Notes: a model not told the origin generated them from the letters alone. DNA of 64,000 bases from JAOUEA01 sp963810915 (GCA_963810915.1 CAWEPH010000002.1:234671-298670); one strand, 5' to 3'; counted from the first letter of the stretch, positions 42,984 to 51,730 are shown. Numbers and translations: made by a program.

Positions 42984-43790
42984 TCAGCCGGCGGCCGGAC
43001 GCCGGCGCTCTACGTATCCGAGCCGCCGCGAGATGGCCGCTGCAGCCTCGATCGTCAGCCGTCCTACCCGCGGCAGATCGACGGGGCGCATGCGGAACGC
43101 CGGTCCGCTCACGCTCACGGCGGCAACCACCTCACCGTCCGCGCGTCGCACGGGCGCAGCCACCGCGTTCAGCCCTTCCTCCAACTCCTCCATGGTGGTG
43201 GCGTACCCGCGCGTGCGGATCTCCGCCAGCTGCGCGCGGAGCTTGGCCGGGTCGGTGATCGTGGCCGCGGTGGTGCGCGCGAGCGGATGCGACAAGAGCC
43301 GGTCGCGCTCGCGGTCGTCGGCGGACGCCAACAGGACCTTGCCGTTCGACGTGGCGTGCAGCGGCGTGCGCCGGCCCACCCAACTCACCGCCACGATCGA
43401 TCGCGTGCCGGTGACCTGGTCGATGTAGACGACGGCGTCGCCGGAGATCACGCCGAGGTTCACCGTCTCCCTGGTGCGGTCGGCGAGGTCCTCCAGCACC
43501 GGACGCGCCGTCCGTACGAGATCCATGCTGGCCATGGCCGCGCCCGCGAGTCGGATCAGGCCGAACCCCAGGCGGTACTTCTCCGTGACCGGGTCGCGCT
43601 CCACCATCCCGCGCTCGGCGAGCGTCGCCACGAGCCGCGACGCGGTGGCCTTGTGCACGTCGAGGCGACGACCTAGCTCGGTGACGCCCAGCTCCCCAGC
43701 CTCCGCGATCAGCTCGAGGGCGCGCAGGGCGCGGTTCACCGACTGGAGGTTGCCCCCGCGCTCCTGCTGGTCCGATTGGTCTCGCACCAC
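42984..43790 (-). CDS. IclR-family transcriptional regulator
   Basis: A 268-residue regulator. The winged HTH occupies about residues 15-75 (ELGRRLDVHKATASRLVATLAERG). The C-terminal GAF-like effector domain covers about 85-260 (RETVNLGVISGDAVVYIDQV, HATSNGKVLLA). GTG 43790 is downstream of a clear promoter (-35 TTGACA, -10 TAGCGT) that abuts a 29-bp tandem repeat. The likely target is itself plus the PLP enzyme that follows after 15 bases. The effector is unknown; IclR proteins usually sense small carboxylic acids. Confidence 0.88.
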   Translation of the reverse strand: MVRDQSDQQERGGNLQSVNRALRALELIAEAGELGVTELGRRLDVHKATASRLVATLAERGMVERDPVTEKYRLGFGLIRLAGAAMASMDLVRTARPVLEDLADRTRETVNLGVISGDAVVYIDQVTGTRSIVAVSWVGRRTPLHATSNGKVLLASADDRERDRLLSHPLARTTAATITDPAKLRAQLAEIRTRGYATTMEELEEGLNAVAAPVRRADGEVVAAVSVSGPAFRMRPVDLPRVGRLTIEAAAAISRRLGYVERRRPAAG

Positions 43791-43823
43791 GCAACACCGT
43801 CCCGCACACCGCGACGGTGCCGG

Positions 43824-43853
43824 ACGCTACGCCGGGCCGTGGACGCCTGTCAA
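43824..43853 (-). promoter_or_regulatory. iclR promoter: -35 TTGACA, 18-bp spacer, -10 TAGCGT
   Basis: On the minus strand a perfect TTGACA (43848-43853) is followed after 18 bases by TAGCGT (43824-43829), 33 bases before GTG 43790. This is the best complete -35/-10 pair on the minus strand of the window. The tandem repeat begins at the very next base upstream of the -35. Confidence 0.62.
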
Positions 43854-43911
43854 CGCCCGGGGTTCTAGCGAACGTAGGTCGACGCCCGGGGCTCTAGCGA
43901 ACGTAGGTCGA
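43854..43911. repeat. Two tandem 29-bp repeats plus a partial third
   Basis: Units at 43854-43882 and 43883-43911 differ at one base (t/c). Each starts CGCCCGGGG, carries TCTAGCGAACGTAGG and ends TCGA; the first six bases of a third copy follow. They abut the iclR -35 element, so they could be binding sites for IclR or another regulator. They could also be a simple duplication. There are no spacers, so this is not a CRISPR array. Confidence 0.75.
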
Positions 43912-44005
43912 CGCCCGAGTCGCGCCAGCCGTCGAGACCCTGGTGGCCGGGGCTCCGAGGGGTTACGGTGCGCGCAACCACCCGGCCTAGCTCAGGAGGC
44001 TCCAC

Positions 44006-45049
44006 ATGCGTCGAACCGCCGTCCGCGCATCGATCCCCGTGTTGCTCGTCGCCTCGTTCGCGCTGGCGAACACGTCGCCGGCCGTCGCACGACCCGCCCC
44101 CAGCCCACGATGGGTACACGAGGCGATGCGCCACGTTCCGGCGCGGTTCGCGTTGCCGTTGCGGCTCTTGCCGGGAGCGACGACGGCGGTTGGGTTCGTC
44201 GGCCGGTTCAGGATCCCCGGATCCCCCTACCGTTGGGGCGTGACCGCCGCCTTCCTCGGGACGCACCCCATCCTTGCGGTCTACGGCGATCGAAGCTTCG
44301 CGAACGGCGTGGAGGAGCACCAGTGGCTGTTCCAGCTTCCCCCCGGCGCGCTCCGGGTGGGCCCACACCTGCGGGAGGCTCACGTCCACACGGATACGGC
44401 CCTCGGTCCGTTCGGACAGATCGACCTGGACTTCCACCCGGGCGGGCCGATCCGCACGCACACCCTCCGCTGCCCGTCAACCCGCGACGCGCTGGTGTCC
44501 GACGACCTGCGCCGAGGCACCCTCACCGGATCGCTCCAGTTCGCCTCGAACGAGGGGACGTTGCCGGCCCTGAGCGTGTCGACGATGAAGGCTCGTGCCG
44601 TGCGGGAGACAGCGACAGGCGCCCACTGCCCCCGATCGCCCGGGCCCGTCCGCTGCCGCCGCTCGCGCGATGCGACCGTGGTATCGCAAGCACAGGGGAC
44701 CGAGCTGGCTGGATCGGTTGGCGCCGGATACCTCATAGCCTCGACCTATCAGGAGGTCGCACCAGCCGAGGAGGTGCACCTCATCCTCGCCAACACCGCT
44801 GGGAGCCGGGTGTTCGAGATGGGTCCATCCGGGCTCATCGTCGACGCGTCGACGCTGTCGCCTCTCGCGTCGGGGAGCCTCATGTTCGACACGGCTTCGA
44901 CGGTTCGTCGTAGAGGCCATCATTGCGGGCATGTCGTGCATCAGAAGCAGGTCTGGAGCTCCGGAACCCTCACGCTGCCCTTCGACTCGGGTGCCGTCGA
45001 TCTGACCGGTGCTGATCTGAGAGCGCTCGTCGTTATCCACGAACGCTGA
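44006..45049 (+). CDS. Secreted protein, unknown function
   Basis: A 347-residue protein with a classical signal peptide: basic start MRRTAVR, hydrophobic core VLLVASFALA, and probable cleavage after the AVA of SPAVARPAP near residue 29. The mature part is beta-rich by composition, has several cysteines (including a C and CRRSR pair near 210-218 and a lone C near 320) and no recognised catalytic motif. AGGAGG lies 7 bases before ATG 44006. Between an iclR gene and soxB it stands alone. No family is recognised. Confidence 0.65.
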   Translation: MRRTAVRASIPVLLVASFALANTSPAVARPAPSPRWVHEAMRHVPARFALPLRLLPGATTAVGFVGRFRIPGSPYRWGVTAAFLGTHPILAVYGDRSFANGVEEHQWLFQLPPGALRVGPHLREAHVHTDTALGPFGQIDLDFHPGGPIRTHTLRCPSTRDALVSDDLRRGTLTGSLQFASNEGTLPALSVSTMKARAVRETATGAHCPRSPGPVRCRRSRDATVVSQAQGTELAGSVGAGYLIASTYQEVAPAEEVHLILANTAGSRVFEMGPSGLIVDASTLSPLASGSLMFDTASTVRRRGHHCGHVVHQKQVWSSGTLTLPFDSGAVDLTGADLRALVVIHER

Positions 45050-45106
45050 GCAAAGCCCGCTCGCCGGTCAGTACCGTTGCGCAGGACGCGCCGAGAGGAT
45101 CGACGG

Positions 45107-45149
45107 TACCCTTGCGATCGTCGAGGCTGAGCGGGCCGAACGACCCGCT
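45107..45149 (+). promoter_or_regulatory. soxB leader: TACCCT box and hairpin
   Basis: TACCCT at 45107-45112, the same box as before the oxidoreductase at 1431, is the likely -10 for the sox genes. Downstream, AGCGGG-8 bases-CCCGCT (45130-45135, 45144-45149) forms a 6-bp stem ending 17 bases before ATG 45167. The hairpin would lie in the 5' leader. Its role, if any, is unknown; no riboswitch class is recognised. Confidence 0.4.
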
Positions 45150-45166
45150 GGTCTCCCACGAACCCG

Positions 45167-46375
45167 ATGACCGACGACCGACCGCGCTACTGGCGCGCCG
45201 CCGATCCGAAGCCGGCCTACGACGTGATCATCGTGGGCGCGGGCGGGCACGGCCTTGCGACGGCGTACTACCTCGCCGCCAACCACGGCATCACCGACGT
45301 CTGCGTGGTGGAGAAGGGATGGCTCGGCGGAGGGAACACGGCGCGGAACACCACGATCATCCGGTCGAACTACCTCTGGGACGAGAGCGCGGCGCTCTAC
45401 GAGCACTCGCTGAAGCTCTGGGAGACGCTGGAGGAGACGCTCGACTTCCCGATGCAGTTCTCCCAGCGCGGGGTGCTGAACCTCGCCCATGACCTGGGCG
45501 ACGTGCGCACGAGCAAGCGGCGCGTCTACGCGAACCGCCTGAACGGCGTCGACGCGGAATGGCTCGATGCCGACGAGGTCAAGGCGTTCTGCCCAATCGT
45601 GAACACCTCCCCCCATGTGCGCTACCCGGTGCTGGGTGGCACCCTCCAGCGTCGCGGTGGTGTCGCCCGCCACGACAAGGTGGCGTGGGGGTACGCCACC
45701 AACGCCGACCGCCTGGGCGTCGATATCGTTGAGCACGCCGAGGTGACGGGGTTCCTGCGGGCCGGCGACGGTGGGGTCATCGGCGTCGAGACGAGCCGGG
45801 GCACCATCCGTGCCGAAACCGTCGCACTGGCCGCCGCGGGCCACACCAGCGTGCTCGCCTCGATGGTGGGGCTCCGCCTCCCGATCCAGTCGCACCCCCT
45901 GCAGGCGCTCGTCTCCGCGCTCTACGAACCGGTGCTCGCCACCGTGGTGATGTCTAACGCCGTACACGTCTACGTCAGCCAAGCGGACAAGGGTGAGTTG
46001 GTGATGGGGGCGGGGATCGACGCGTACAACTCTTATGCCCAACGCGGCTCGTTCCACGTGATCGAGCACCAGATGGCCGCCGCGCTCGAGCTGTTCCCGA
46101 TGTTCGCCCGGGCGGCCGTGCTGCGGACCTGGGGAGGCATCGTCGACGTCTGCCCGGACGCCTCGCCGATCATCGGCCCCACGCCCGTGCCCGGCTTGTT
46201 CATCAACTGCGGGTGGGGCACGGGCGGCTTCAAGGCCACGCCGGGTTCGGGCTGGGTCTACGCGGAGGCGATCGCGGCCGGCGCGCCGTCGCCGCTCGCG
46301 CGCCCGTACGCCCTCGAGCGCTTCACGACCGGGGCGCTGATCGACGAGCACGGCGCTGCGGCGGTCGCGCACTAG
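45167..46375 (+). CDS. soxB: Sarcosine oxidase beta subunit
   Basis: The 402-residue catalytic flavin subunit of heterotetrameric sarcosine oxidase. It oxidises sarcosine to glycine with O2, while the methyl group leaves as methylene-THF or formaldehyde. The FAD motif is VIIVGAGGHGLATAYYL (20-36). H169 in GVARHD is the expected site of covalent FMN. SMVGLRLPIQSHPLQALVS-type and WGTGGFKATPGSG segments are diagnostic for SoxB. The gene is followed by an MmcQ-like gene and then soxD, soxA and soxG, all on the same strand within 3.9 kb. Confidence 0.93.
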   Translation: MTDDRPRYWRAADPKPAYDVIIVGAGGHGLATAYYLAANHGITDVCVVEKGWLGGGNTARNTTIIRSNYLWDESAALYEHSLKLWETLEETLDFPMQFSQRGVLNLAHDLGDVRTSKRRVYANRLNGVDAEWLDADEVKAFCPIVNTSPHVRYPVLGGTLQRRGGVARHDKVAWGYATNADRLGVDIVEHAEVTGFLRAGDGGVIGVETSRGTIRAETVALAAAGHTSVLASMVGLRLPIQSHPLQALVSALYEPVLATVVMSNAVHVYVSQADKGELVMGAGIDAYNSYAQRGSFHVIEHQMAAALELFPMFARAAVLRTWGGIVDVCPDASPIIGPTPVPGLFINCGWGTGGFKATPGSGWVYAEAIAAGAPSPLARPYALERFTTGALIDEHGAAAVAH

Positions 46376-46393
46376 GACCATGAGGAGGACGTC

Positions 46394-46732
46394 GTGAGGC
46401 CAGCCGCGGTGCGCACATTCGCGCTCTCCCTGCCGGAGGCGGAGGAGCGCGAGACCTGGGGCGAGGCGACGTTCCGCGTGCGGAACAAGATCTTCCTGAT
46501 GATGGCCGCCGACGGGAAGCGGGCCAGCGCGAAGGCCGCGCGGGAAGAACAGGAGGCGCTCCTGGCAGAGGAGCCCGACGTCTTCTTCTACCCGGAGTAC
46601 GTGGGCGTGCACGGTTGGGTGGGGATCGTGGTGGCCCGCGTGCACACCGAGGAGATGCGCGAGCTCATCACCGAGGCGTGGCGGATGACGGCCCCGAAGC
46701 GCCTCGTGAAGGCCTTCGACGAGGGGGCATGA
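46394..46732 (+). CDS. MmcQ/YjbR-family protein inserted in the sox operon
   Basis: A 112-residue CyaY-like fold protein of the MmcQ/YjbR family. Landmarks are ALSLPEAEERETWGEATFRVRNKIF, typical of the family N-terminus, and the TEEMRELITEAWRMTAPKRL end. GTG 46394 has GAGGAGG 6 bases upstream, and the spacing to soxB (18 bases) and soxD (7 bases) shows co-transcription. It is not a known subunit of sarcosine oxidase. DNA binding is often annotated for the family with little direct support. Confidence 0.78.
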   Translation: MRPAAVRTFALSLPEAEERETWGEATFRVRNKIFLMMAADGKRASAKAAREEQEALLAEEPDVFFYPEYVGVHGWVGIVVARVHTEEMRELITEAWRMTAPKRLVKAFDEGA

Positions 46733-46739
46733 AGACGCC

Positions 46740-47012
46740 ATGCTGCTGATCCCCTGCCCCCACTGCGGACCACGCGACGAGATCGAGTTCCGATACGGCG
46801 GCCAGGCGCACGTCGCATACCCCTCCGATCCCGAGGGGCTCAGCGACACGGAGTGGGCGGACTACCTGTTCATGCGCGAGAACCCCAGGGGCGCGTGGGA
46901 GGAACGTTGGATGCACGCCGCCGGGTGCCGCCGCTGGTTCGATCTCGTGCGCTCCACCGCCGATCACACGATCGATGCCGCCCTCCCGCTGGGAGAGGAC
47001 CCGCCGGCATGA
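46740..47012 (+). CDS. soxD: Sarcosine oxidase delta subunit
   Basis: A 90-residue zinc-binding subunit of heterotetrameric sarcosine oxidase. The zinc ligands C6, C9, H59 and C63 (CPHC; WMHAAGC) are all present, as is the family core RENPRGAWEERWMHAAGCRRWF. Its ATGA overlap with soxA shows tight coupling. It stabilises the alpha-beta-gamma assembly and has no catalytic function of its own. Confidence 0.93.
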   Translation: MLLIPCPHCGPRDEIEFRYGGQAHVAYPSDPEGLSDTEWADYLFMRENPRGAWEERWMHAAGCRRWFDLVRSTADHTIDAALPLGEDPPA

Positions 47013-49699
47013 CGTCGCGACGGGTCCAGACCGGCGGCCACGGTGTCGATCGCGCCACGCCGGTTGCGTTCACGTTCGAGGGTGCGCCCTACGAGGGATT
47101 GGCGGGCGACACGCTCGCGAGCGGCCTGCTGGCTAGCGGCGTGGACGTGATCTGCCCATCGCCGATCCTGGGACGCCCGCGCGGGGTCTTCTCCGCGGGC
47201 GTGGAGGAGCCTTGCGCGTTCGTGGAGATCTCCTCGCCCAGATCGGAACCCATCGTGCCGGCCCCCGCGGTGGAGCTCGTGGAGGGGCTGAGCGCCGTCG
47301 GGCGCCCGGGCGTGGGCCGACTGCCTGACGGCGACGCGGGCGTCCCGCAGGCGGATCACCGACACCTGCACGTGGAGACGCTCGTCGTGGGCGGCGGTGT
47401 GGCGGGTCTGACAGAGGCCTTAGCGGCGGCGGTCGCGGGCGATCGGGTGCTGCTCGTGGATGAGCGACACTGGCTGGGCGGCGTCGCCCACTCGGCGGAT
47501 GCGGTCGACGGCGACCCGGCCCTCACCTGGGTCGAACGCGTCGTCGGCGAGTTGGACGCGGTCCCCGACGTCCGGGTGCTGACGCGCGCCACCGCGCTGG
47601 GCGTGTACGACATGGGCTACGTCGTCGTCTACGAACGGTCGCGTCCCGTAGAGCGCGTGTGGCACGTGCGCGCGGACCGGGTGGTCCTGGCGACCGGGGC
47701 CCACGAGCGGCCCGTCGCGTTCGCGGACGACGATCGCCCCGGCGTGATGCTCGCATCCGCGGGGGCACTGTACGCCGACCGGTTCGGCGTCATGCCCGGC
47801 ACGCGCGCGGTGGTGTTCACCACGAACCACACGGGCCATCAGGCGGCGATGCGGCTCGCGGACGCCGGGCTGGAGGTCGTCGCCCTGATCGACGCCGGCG
47901 GGGGCGGTCCGGCCACCGACGAGGCCCGAGGCAGCGGCCTCGACGTGCGTTCGGCGTGGTCGGTAACCGGCACGGAGGGTGACCCGCGGGTGCGCGCCGT
48001 GCACGCCATGGGTCCCGACGGGGTCACCGACTCCTTCGATGCCGACCTGCTCCTCGTGGCCGGCGGCTGGAACCCGGCGGTCCAGCTCTGGCGCGGCATC
48101 AACGGTGGTCTCGGGTACGACGAGACGCGTGCGTGCTTCCTCCCCGACGGCGACGGGCCGGACTGGCTACGGATCGTGGGCGCCGCCGCGGGGGAGGGCC
48201 TCCCCTCCGTCACGCCTCGATGGTTCACCCCCGCCGAGGATCTGAGCCGGCACTTCGTCGACCTCCAGCGCGACTCGACGGTTGCGGACGTGCTCGAGGC
48301 CGTCGGGATGAACCTTCGATCCTCCGAGCACGTGAAGCGCGCGACCTACATCGGCACCGCCATCGATCAAGGACGCACGAGCGGGGTGCTCACCGCCGCG
48401 ATCGTGAACCAGGCGTGGGGTGCGGGGCCGGGCGCGCAGGGACCCACGAACGCCCGTCCGCCCTACACGCCGGTCCCGTACGCCGCGCTCGCGGGACGCG
48501 ACCGCGGGCCGCGCCTCCTCGACCCGGTCCGCACGACGCCGATCCACGCGTGGCACCTCGCGCACGGCGCCGTCTTCGAGAACGTGGGCCAGTGGAAGCG
48601 GCCCTGGTACTTCCCCACGACCGGGGAGGGGCTCCGCGAGGCCGTGCATCGGGAGTGCCTCGCCGTGCGGGGCGCCGTGGGGGTCATGGACGCCTCGACC
48701 CTCGGCAAGATCGAGCTGGTGGGACCGGACGTGGGCACGTTCTGCGACCGTCTCTACACGAACCGGATGTCCTCGGTCCCGGTGGGCGGCATCCGCTACG
48801 GGTTCATGCTCGGCCTCGACGGCATGGTCTTCGACGACGGCGTCGCCATGCGCCTCGCCGAGGACCGATTCCTCATCACCACCACCACGGGCGGGGCGGC
48901 CAAGGTGATGGACCATGTCGAGGAGTGGCTGCAGACCGAGTGGCCGGAGCTTCGGGTGTACGCCACGAGCGTCACCGAGCAATGGGCGACGATCGCGGTG
49001 AACGGACCGCGGGCGCGGGATGTGCTCGCCGCCGCCGGCACGGACATCGCCCTAGACGCCACGGCGTTCCCGTTCATGACCTGGCGCGAGGGCGTCGTCG
49101 CGGGGATGCCTGCGCGGGTCGCGCGCGTCAGCTTCAGCGGGGAGCTCGCGTACGAGGTGAACGTCGAAGGGTGGTACGGGCACGCCATGTGGGAGGCGCT
49201 GATGGCCGCGGGCGGTCCGATGGCGATCACCCCGTACGGCACCGAGGCGATGCATGTGCTCCGGGCGGAGAAGGGGTTCGTGATCGTCGGGCAGGACACC
49301 GACGGGACCGTCACACCCCACGACCTCGGCATGTCGTGGATCGTGAACGAGACCAAGGGCGACTTCATCGGGCGGCGCTCGCTCTCGCGGTCGGACACCG
49401 TCCGCGCCGATCGCAAGCACCTCGTGGGCTTGTCGACGCGCGACCCGGGCACGGTGCTGCCCGAGGGTGCGCAGATCGTGGCCGAGGACGCCGGGTCGAT
49501 CCCGATGCCGATGATCGGGCACGTCACGTCGAGCTACCGCAGCCCCGTGCTGGGGCGATCGATCGCCCTGGCGATGGTGGCGCGTGGGCGCGAGCTCAGC
49601 GGCTCCACGGTGTTCGCACCCCTGCCGGGCGGGACCATCGAGGCCGAGGTCACGGTGCCGGCGTTCTACGACCCGGAGGGAGCCCGGCGTGACGGCTGA
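47009..49699 (+). CDS. soxA: Sarcosine oxidase alpha subunit
   Basis: The 896-residue large subunit. Domains in order are: a ferredoxin-like N-terminal part (about 15-95), an NAD-binding Rossmann fold (TLVVGGGVAGLTEALAAAVAG, from about 122), a second nucleotide domain ending near 490, and a C-terminal GcvT-type folate domain (about 510-890, with KIELVGPDVGTFCDRLYTNRM and GELAYEVNVEG). The GcvT domain takes the sarcosine methyl group onto tetrahydrofolate. ATG 47009 overlaps the soxD stop. The length is slightly below the 960-970 residues of Corynebacterium-type SoxA, mainly from a shorter linker. Confidence 0.92.
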   Translation: MTSRRVQTGGHGVDRATPVAFTFEGAPYEGLAGDTLASGLLASGVDVICPSPILGRPRGVFSAGVEEPCAFVEISSPRSEPIVPAPAVELVEGLSAVGRPGVGRLPDGDAGVPQADHRHLHVETLVVGGGVAGLTEALAAAVAGDRVLLVDERHWLGGVAHSADAVDGDPALTWVERVVGELDAVPDVRVLTRATALGVYDMGYVVVYERSRPVERVWHVRADRVVLATGAHERPVAFADDDRPGVMLASAGALYADRFGVMPGTRAVVFTTNHTGHQAAMRLADAGLEVVALIDAGGGGPATDEARGSGLDVRSAWSVTGTEGDPRVRAVHAMGPDGVTDSFDADLLLVAGGWNPAVQLWRGINGGLGYDETRACFLPDGDGPDWLRIVGAAAGEGLPSVTPRWFTPAEDLSRHFVDLQRDSTVADVLEAVGMNLRSSEHVKRATYIGTAIDQGRTSGVLTAAIVNQAWGAGPGAQGPTNARPPYTPVPYAALAGRDRGPRLLDPVRTTPIHAWHLAHGAVFENVGQWKRPWYFPTTGEGLREAVHRECLAVRGAVGVMDASTLGKIELVGPDVGTFCDRLYTNRMSSVPVGGIRYGFMLGLDGMVFDDGVAMRLAEDRFLITTTTGGAAKVMDHVEEWLQTEWPELRVYATSVTEQWATIAVNGPRARDVLAAAGTDIALDATAFPFMTWREGVVAGMPARVARVSFSGELAYEVNVEGWYGHAMWEALMAAGGPMAITPYGTEAMHVLRAEKGFVIVGQDTDGTVTPHDLGMSWIVNETKGDFIGRRSLSRSDTVRADRKHLVGLSTRDPGTVLPEGAQIVAEDAGSIPMPMIGHVTSSYRSPVLGRSIALAMVARGRELSGSTVFAPLPGGTIEAEVTVPAFYDPEGARRDG

Positions 49700-50240
49700 G
49701 CCGACGAGCCCGCTCGCCGAACGCGCGCAGGATCTCGCTGCGCTCGCCGAGGCTTCGGGCGGCGCGGTGACCGCATCGGAGGTTCCCTTCCTCGCGCAGG
49801 TCGACCTCCGCGTCGCCGCTGAGGCGGCGGGGCACCTGGCGTTGCCGCGGCAGCCCAACACCGTGCTCGCGGCGGGCGATCGGGCGGCCTTGTGGCTCGG
49901 ACCGGACGAGTGGTTGGTCACGGGTGCGCCGGGCTCGGCACCGGCGATCGCGGCGGAGCTCGCGGCGGCGCTCACGGGCGTGCCCTCGTCCATCGTCGAC
50001 GTCTCCGCGAACCGCGCGGTGATCGACCTGTCGGGCCCCGCGGCCCTCGATGTGCTGGCGCGCGGATGCTCCCTCGACCTCCACCCGCGCAGCTGGTGGG
50101 CGGGACTCTGCGCACAGACGATCCTGGGCAAAGCCCAGGTGATCCTGGATCAACGCGTGACCGCGACGAGGATCTACCAGCGGCCCTCGTTCGCGGGCTA
50201 CCTCGTGGACTGGCTCACGGCCGCCGTGGCCACGGTCTGA
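49689..50240 (+). CDS. soxG: Sarcosine oxidase gamma subunit
   Basis: A 183-residue GcvT-like subunit that completes the heterotetramer. Family landmarks are the LWLGPDEWLVTGAPGSAP segment and the DVSANRAVIDLSGPAALDVLARGCSLDLHP core. GTG 49689 overlaps the last 11 bases of soxA and has GGAGGG 8 bases upstream. It ends the soxB-mmcQ-soxD-soxA-soxG unit; the metF/corrinoid island converges on it from the other strand, separated by one small gene. Confidence 0.9.
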   Translation: MTAEPTSPLAERAQDLAALAEASGGAVTASEVPFLAQVDLRVAAEAAGHLALPRQPNTVLAAGDRAALWLGPDEWLVTGAPGSAPAIAAELAAALTGVPSSIVDVSANRAVIDLSGPAALDVLARGCSLDLHPRSWWAGLCAQTILGKAQVILDQRVTATRIYQRPSFAGYLVDWLTAAVATV

Positions 50241-50286
50241 CGTCGCGCCGGATCGCGAGCGGCTCCGCCGGTCGACCACGGCGCGA

Positions 50287-50799
50287 TCAGACGAAGAGGT
50301 CGAGCTCCTCGGTGTCGGTCATGTCGAGCACGGCACGCGCCCGCTGCGCTTCGGCCGCGTCGCCGTGGACCACCACGAGGTAACGCCCGTCCGTCAGATC
50401 CTCCTCGTAGTCTTTGAGGTTCGCGGTGGGGACCCCAACCTCGGCGAGGATGCCGAGGCCGCCGCCCGCGAGCGCTCCGGTCACGCCCCCGATCGCCGCC
50501 GCCGCGAAGAGCCCGCTCGCGTAGACCACTCCGGCTCCGGGCACGAGCACGGTCACCGCCACGCCTACGACACCGCCCAGCAGGGCCCCGCGCGCCGCTC
50601 CCTTCGCGGTCGGGCTTTCCGCCTCGAAGGCCCCCGCGGCGTCCTCGGTCTCGCCCGCGCCTACCACGGTGATCCGCTCTTCGGCGACCCCGTCTTCACG
50701 CAGGGCGTCGAACCCGAGCCGGGCCTGCTCGTCGGTCTCGTAGACCGCCACGACGCAGGAACGTCCCTCCTCTGCGATGCCGCTGGCGTCGTCCGTCAT
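50287..50799 (-). CDS. Stress-type membrane protein (YflT/DUF1269-like)
   Basis: A 170-residue protein with an alpha/beta N-terminal domain (VVAVYETDEQARLGFDALRE), a glycine-alanine-rich hydrophobic middle (about 68-115, GALLGGVVGVAVTVLVPGAG) that could cross or insert into a membrane, and a ferredoxin-like C-terminus (RYLVVVHGDAAEAQRARAVL). Similar proteins are annotated as general or heat-induced stress proteins. AGGAGG precedes ATG 50799, and a TAGCCT box lies inside the 3' end of metF. Function unknown. Confidence 0.68.
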   Translation of the reverse strand: MTDDASGIAEEGRSCVVAVYETDEQARLGFDALREDGVAEERITVVGAGETEDAAGAFEAESPTAKGAARGALLGGVVGVAVTVLVPGAGVVYASGLFAAAAIGGVTGALAGGGLGILAEVGVPTANLKDYEEDLTDGRYLVVVHGDAAEAQRARAVLDMTDTEELDLFV

Positions 50800-50844
50800 C
50801 GTGTTCGACCTCCTGGATCCGCACGCGGGTGCGCGGATCGGTGA

Positions 50845-50850
50845 AGGCTA
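50845..50850 (-). promoter_or_regulatory. Candidate -10 box TAGCCT for the stress-type membrane protein
   Basis: TAGCCT on the minus strand lies 45 bases before ATG 50799 and overlaps the last codons of metF. It could let the small gene be transcribed independently of the corrinoid operon. Confidence 0.38.
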
Positions 50851-51717
50851 CTCCAGCTCGGCGAGCATCCGCTGCTGCCATTCGACGGTGGCCGCGACCT
50901 GATTGAACGTGAAGAGATGCAGCGCGACCACGTCGGCGCGAGGGTCGCAGAAGACCTCCGCCATGCCTTCCAGCAGGGCGTCCGGTCCGAACTTCCCGGG
51001 CGACAGGAGGTGGCCCACCATCCTGCGGTTCTTCTTCAGGTAGCGCGCCGAGTCCGCGATCCCGATCTTCGTGGAGATCGTCATGAGCTTCTTCAGCTCC
51101 GCGACGCCGGGCGTGCCCAGGTTCACCGAGAGCGTGACGCCCGCGGCACGCATCGCGTCGATCCACGCCACGATGGCCTCCGGGTTGAAGCACATCTGCG
51201 TGGCCATGTAGCTCGCGTACCGCTGCTTCTCCAAGAGAACCTCGAGCAGGCGCACGTCGGAGATATCGGCATGGCCCTCCGGGTACGCCGGCACGCCGAT
51301 CTCGTCGAACGGGCGGCCCGCTTCGTCGATCCCCCGCAGGAGCGCGAGTCCGTCGTGATAGGCCCCCGGGTCCTTCGCATCGCCGCCCACGACGAAGGCA
51401 CGCCGCAGGCCGGCGTCCTGGCACCGCTGGAGCAGGTCGTGCAGGTGCGCGGCGTCGCGCACCATGTGCGCGGACAGGTGCGGGATCGGCATGTGCCCTT
51501 CCGCCGCGAGCCGTTCGCAGAGCTCGATCGTCGCCTCGAGGCCCCTGCCCGGCGAAGCGGTGACCGTGACGGTCGCCCCGGCGGGCAGTTCCGCCGCGTG
51601 CTCCATCGCGTTGGAGAGCGGGATCAGCTCGAACTTGGGCGCCACGACGAGGGCGCGCAGGGCGGCGCGCTGCTCCTCGGTGCCGATGTCGTTCGATCGG
51701 CGCTTCCTCAACGCCAC
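50848..51717 (-). CDS. metF: Methylenetetrahydrofolate reductase (MetF family)
   Basis: A 289-residue TIM-barrel flavoprotein that interconverts methyl-THF and methylene-THF. Landmarks are FELIPL near residue 29 (in place of FEFFPP), PIPHLSAHMVRD, VVGGDAKDPG in the position of ALRGD, GVPAYPEGH and a GTPGVAELKKLMTISTKIGI end. I chose GTG 51717 because AGGAGG lies 9 bases upstream, just after the stop of the MttB-like gene. As the last gene of a corrinoid methyltransferase operon, it should run in the oxidative direction, feeding methyl groups into the THF one-carbon pool (inference). A separate biosynthetic MetF may exist elsewhere. Confidence 0.88.
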   Translation of the reverse strand: MALRKRRSNDIGTEEQRAALRALVVAPKFELIPLSNAMEHAAELPAGATVTVTASPGRGLEATIELCERLAAEGHMPIPHLSAHMVRDAAHLHDLLQRCQDAGLRRAFVVGGDAKDPGAYHDGLALLRGIDEAGRPFDEIGVPAYPEGHADISDVRLLEVLLEKQRYASYMATQMCFNPEAIVAWIDAMRAAGVTLSVNLGTPGVAELKKLMTISTKIGIADSARYLKKNRRMVGHLLSPGKFGPDALLEGMAEVFCDPRADVVALHLFTFNQVAATVEWQQRMLAELE

Positions 51718-51730
51718 GGGCCTCGTCCTC

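Noticed and set aside
43854..43911. Possible CRISPR array in the 29-bp repeats.
   Set aside because: The units are directly adjacent with no spacers, only two complete copies exist and no cas genes are present.
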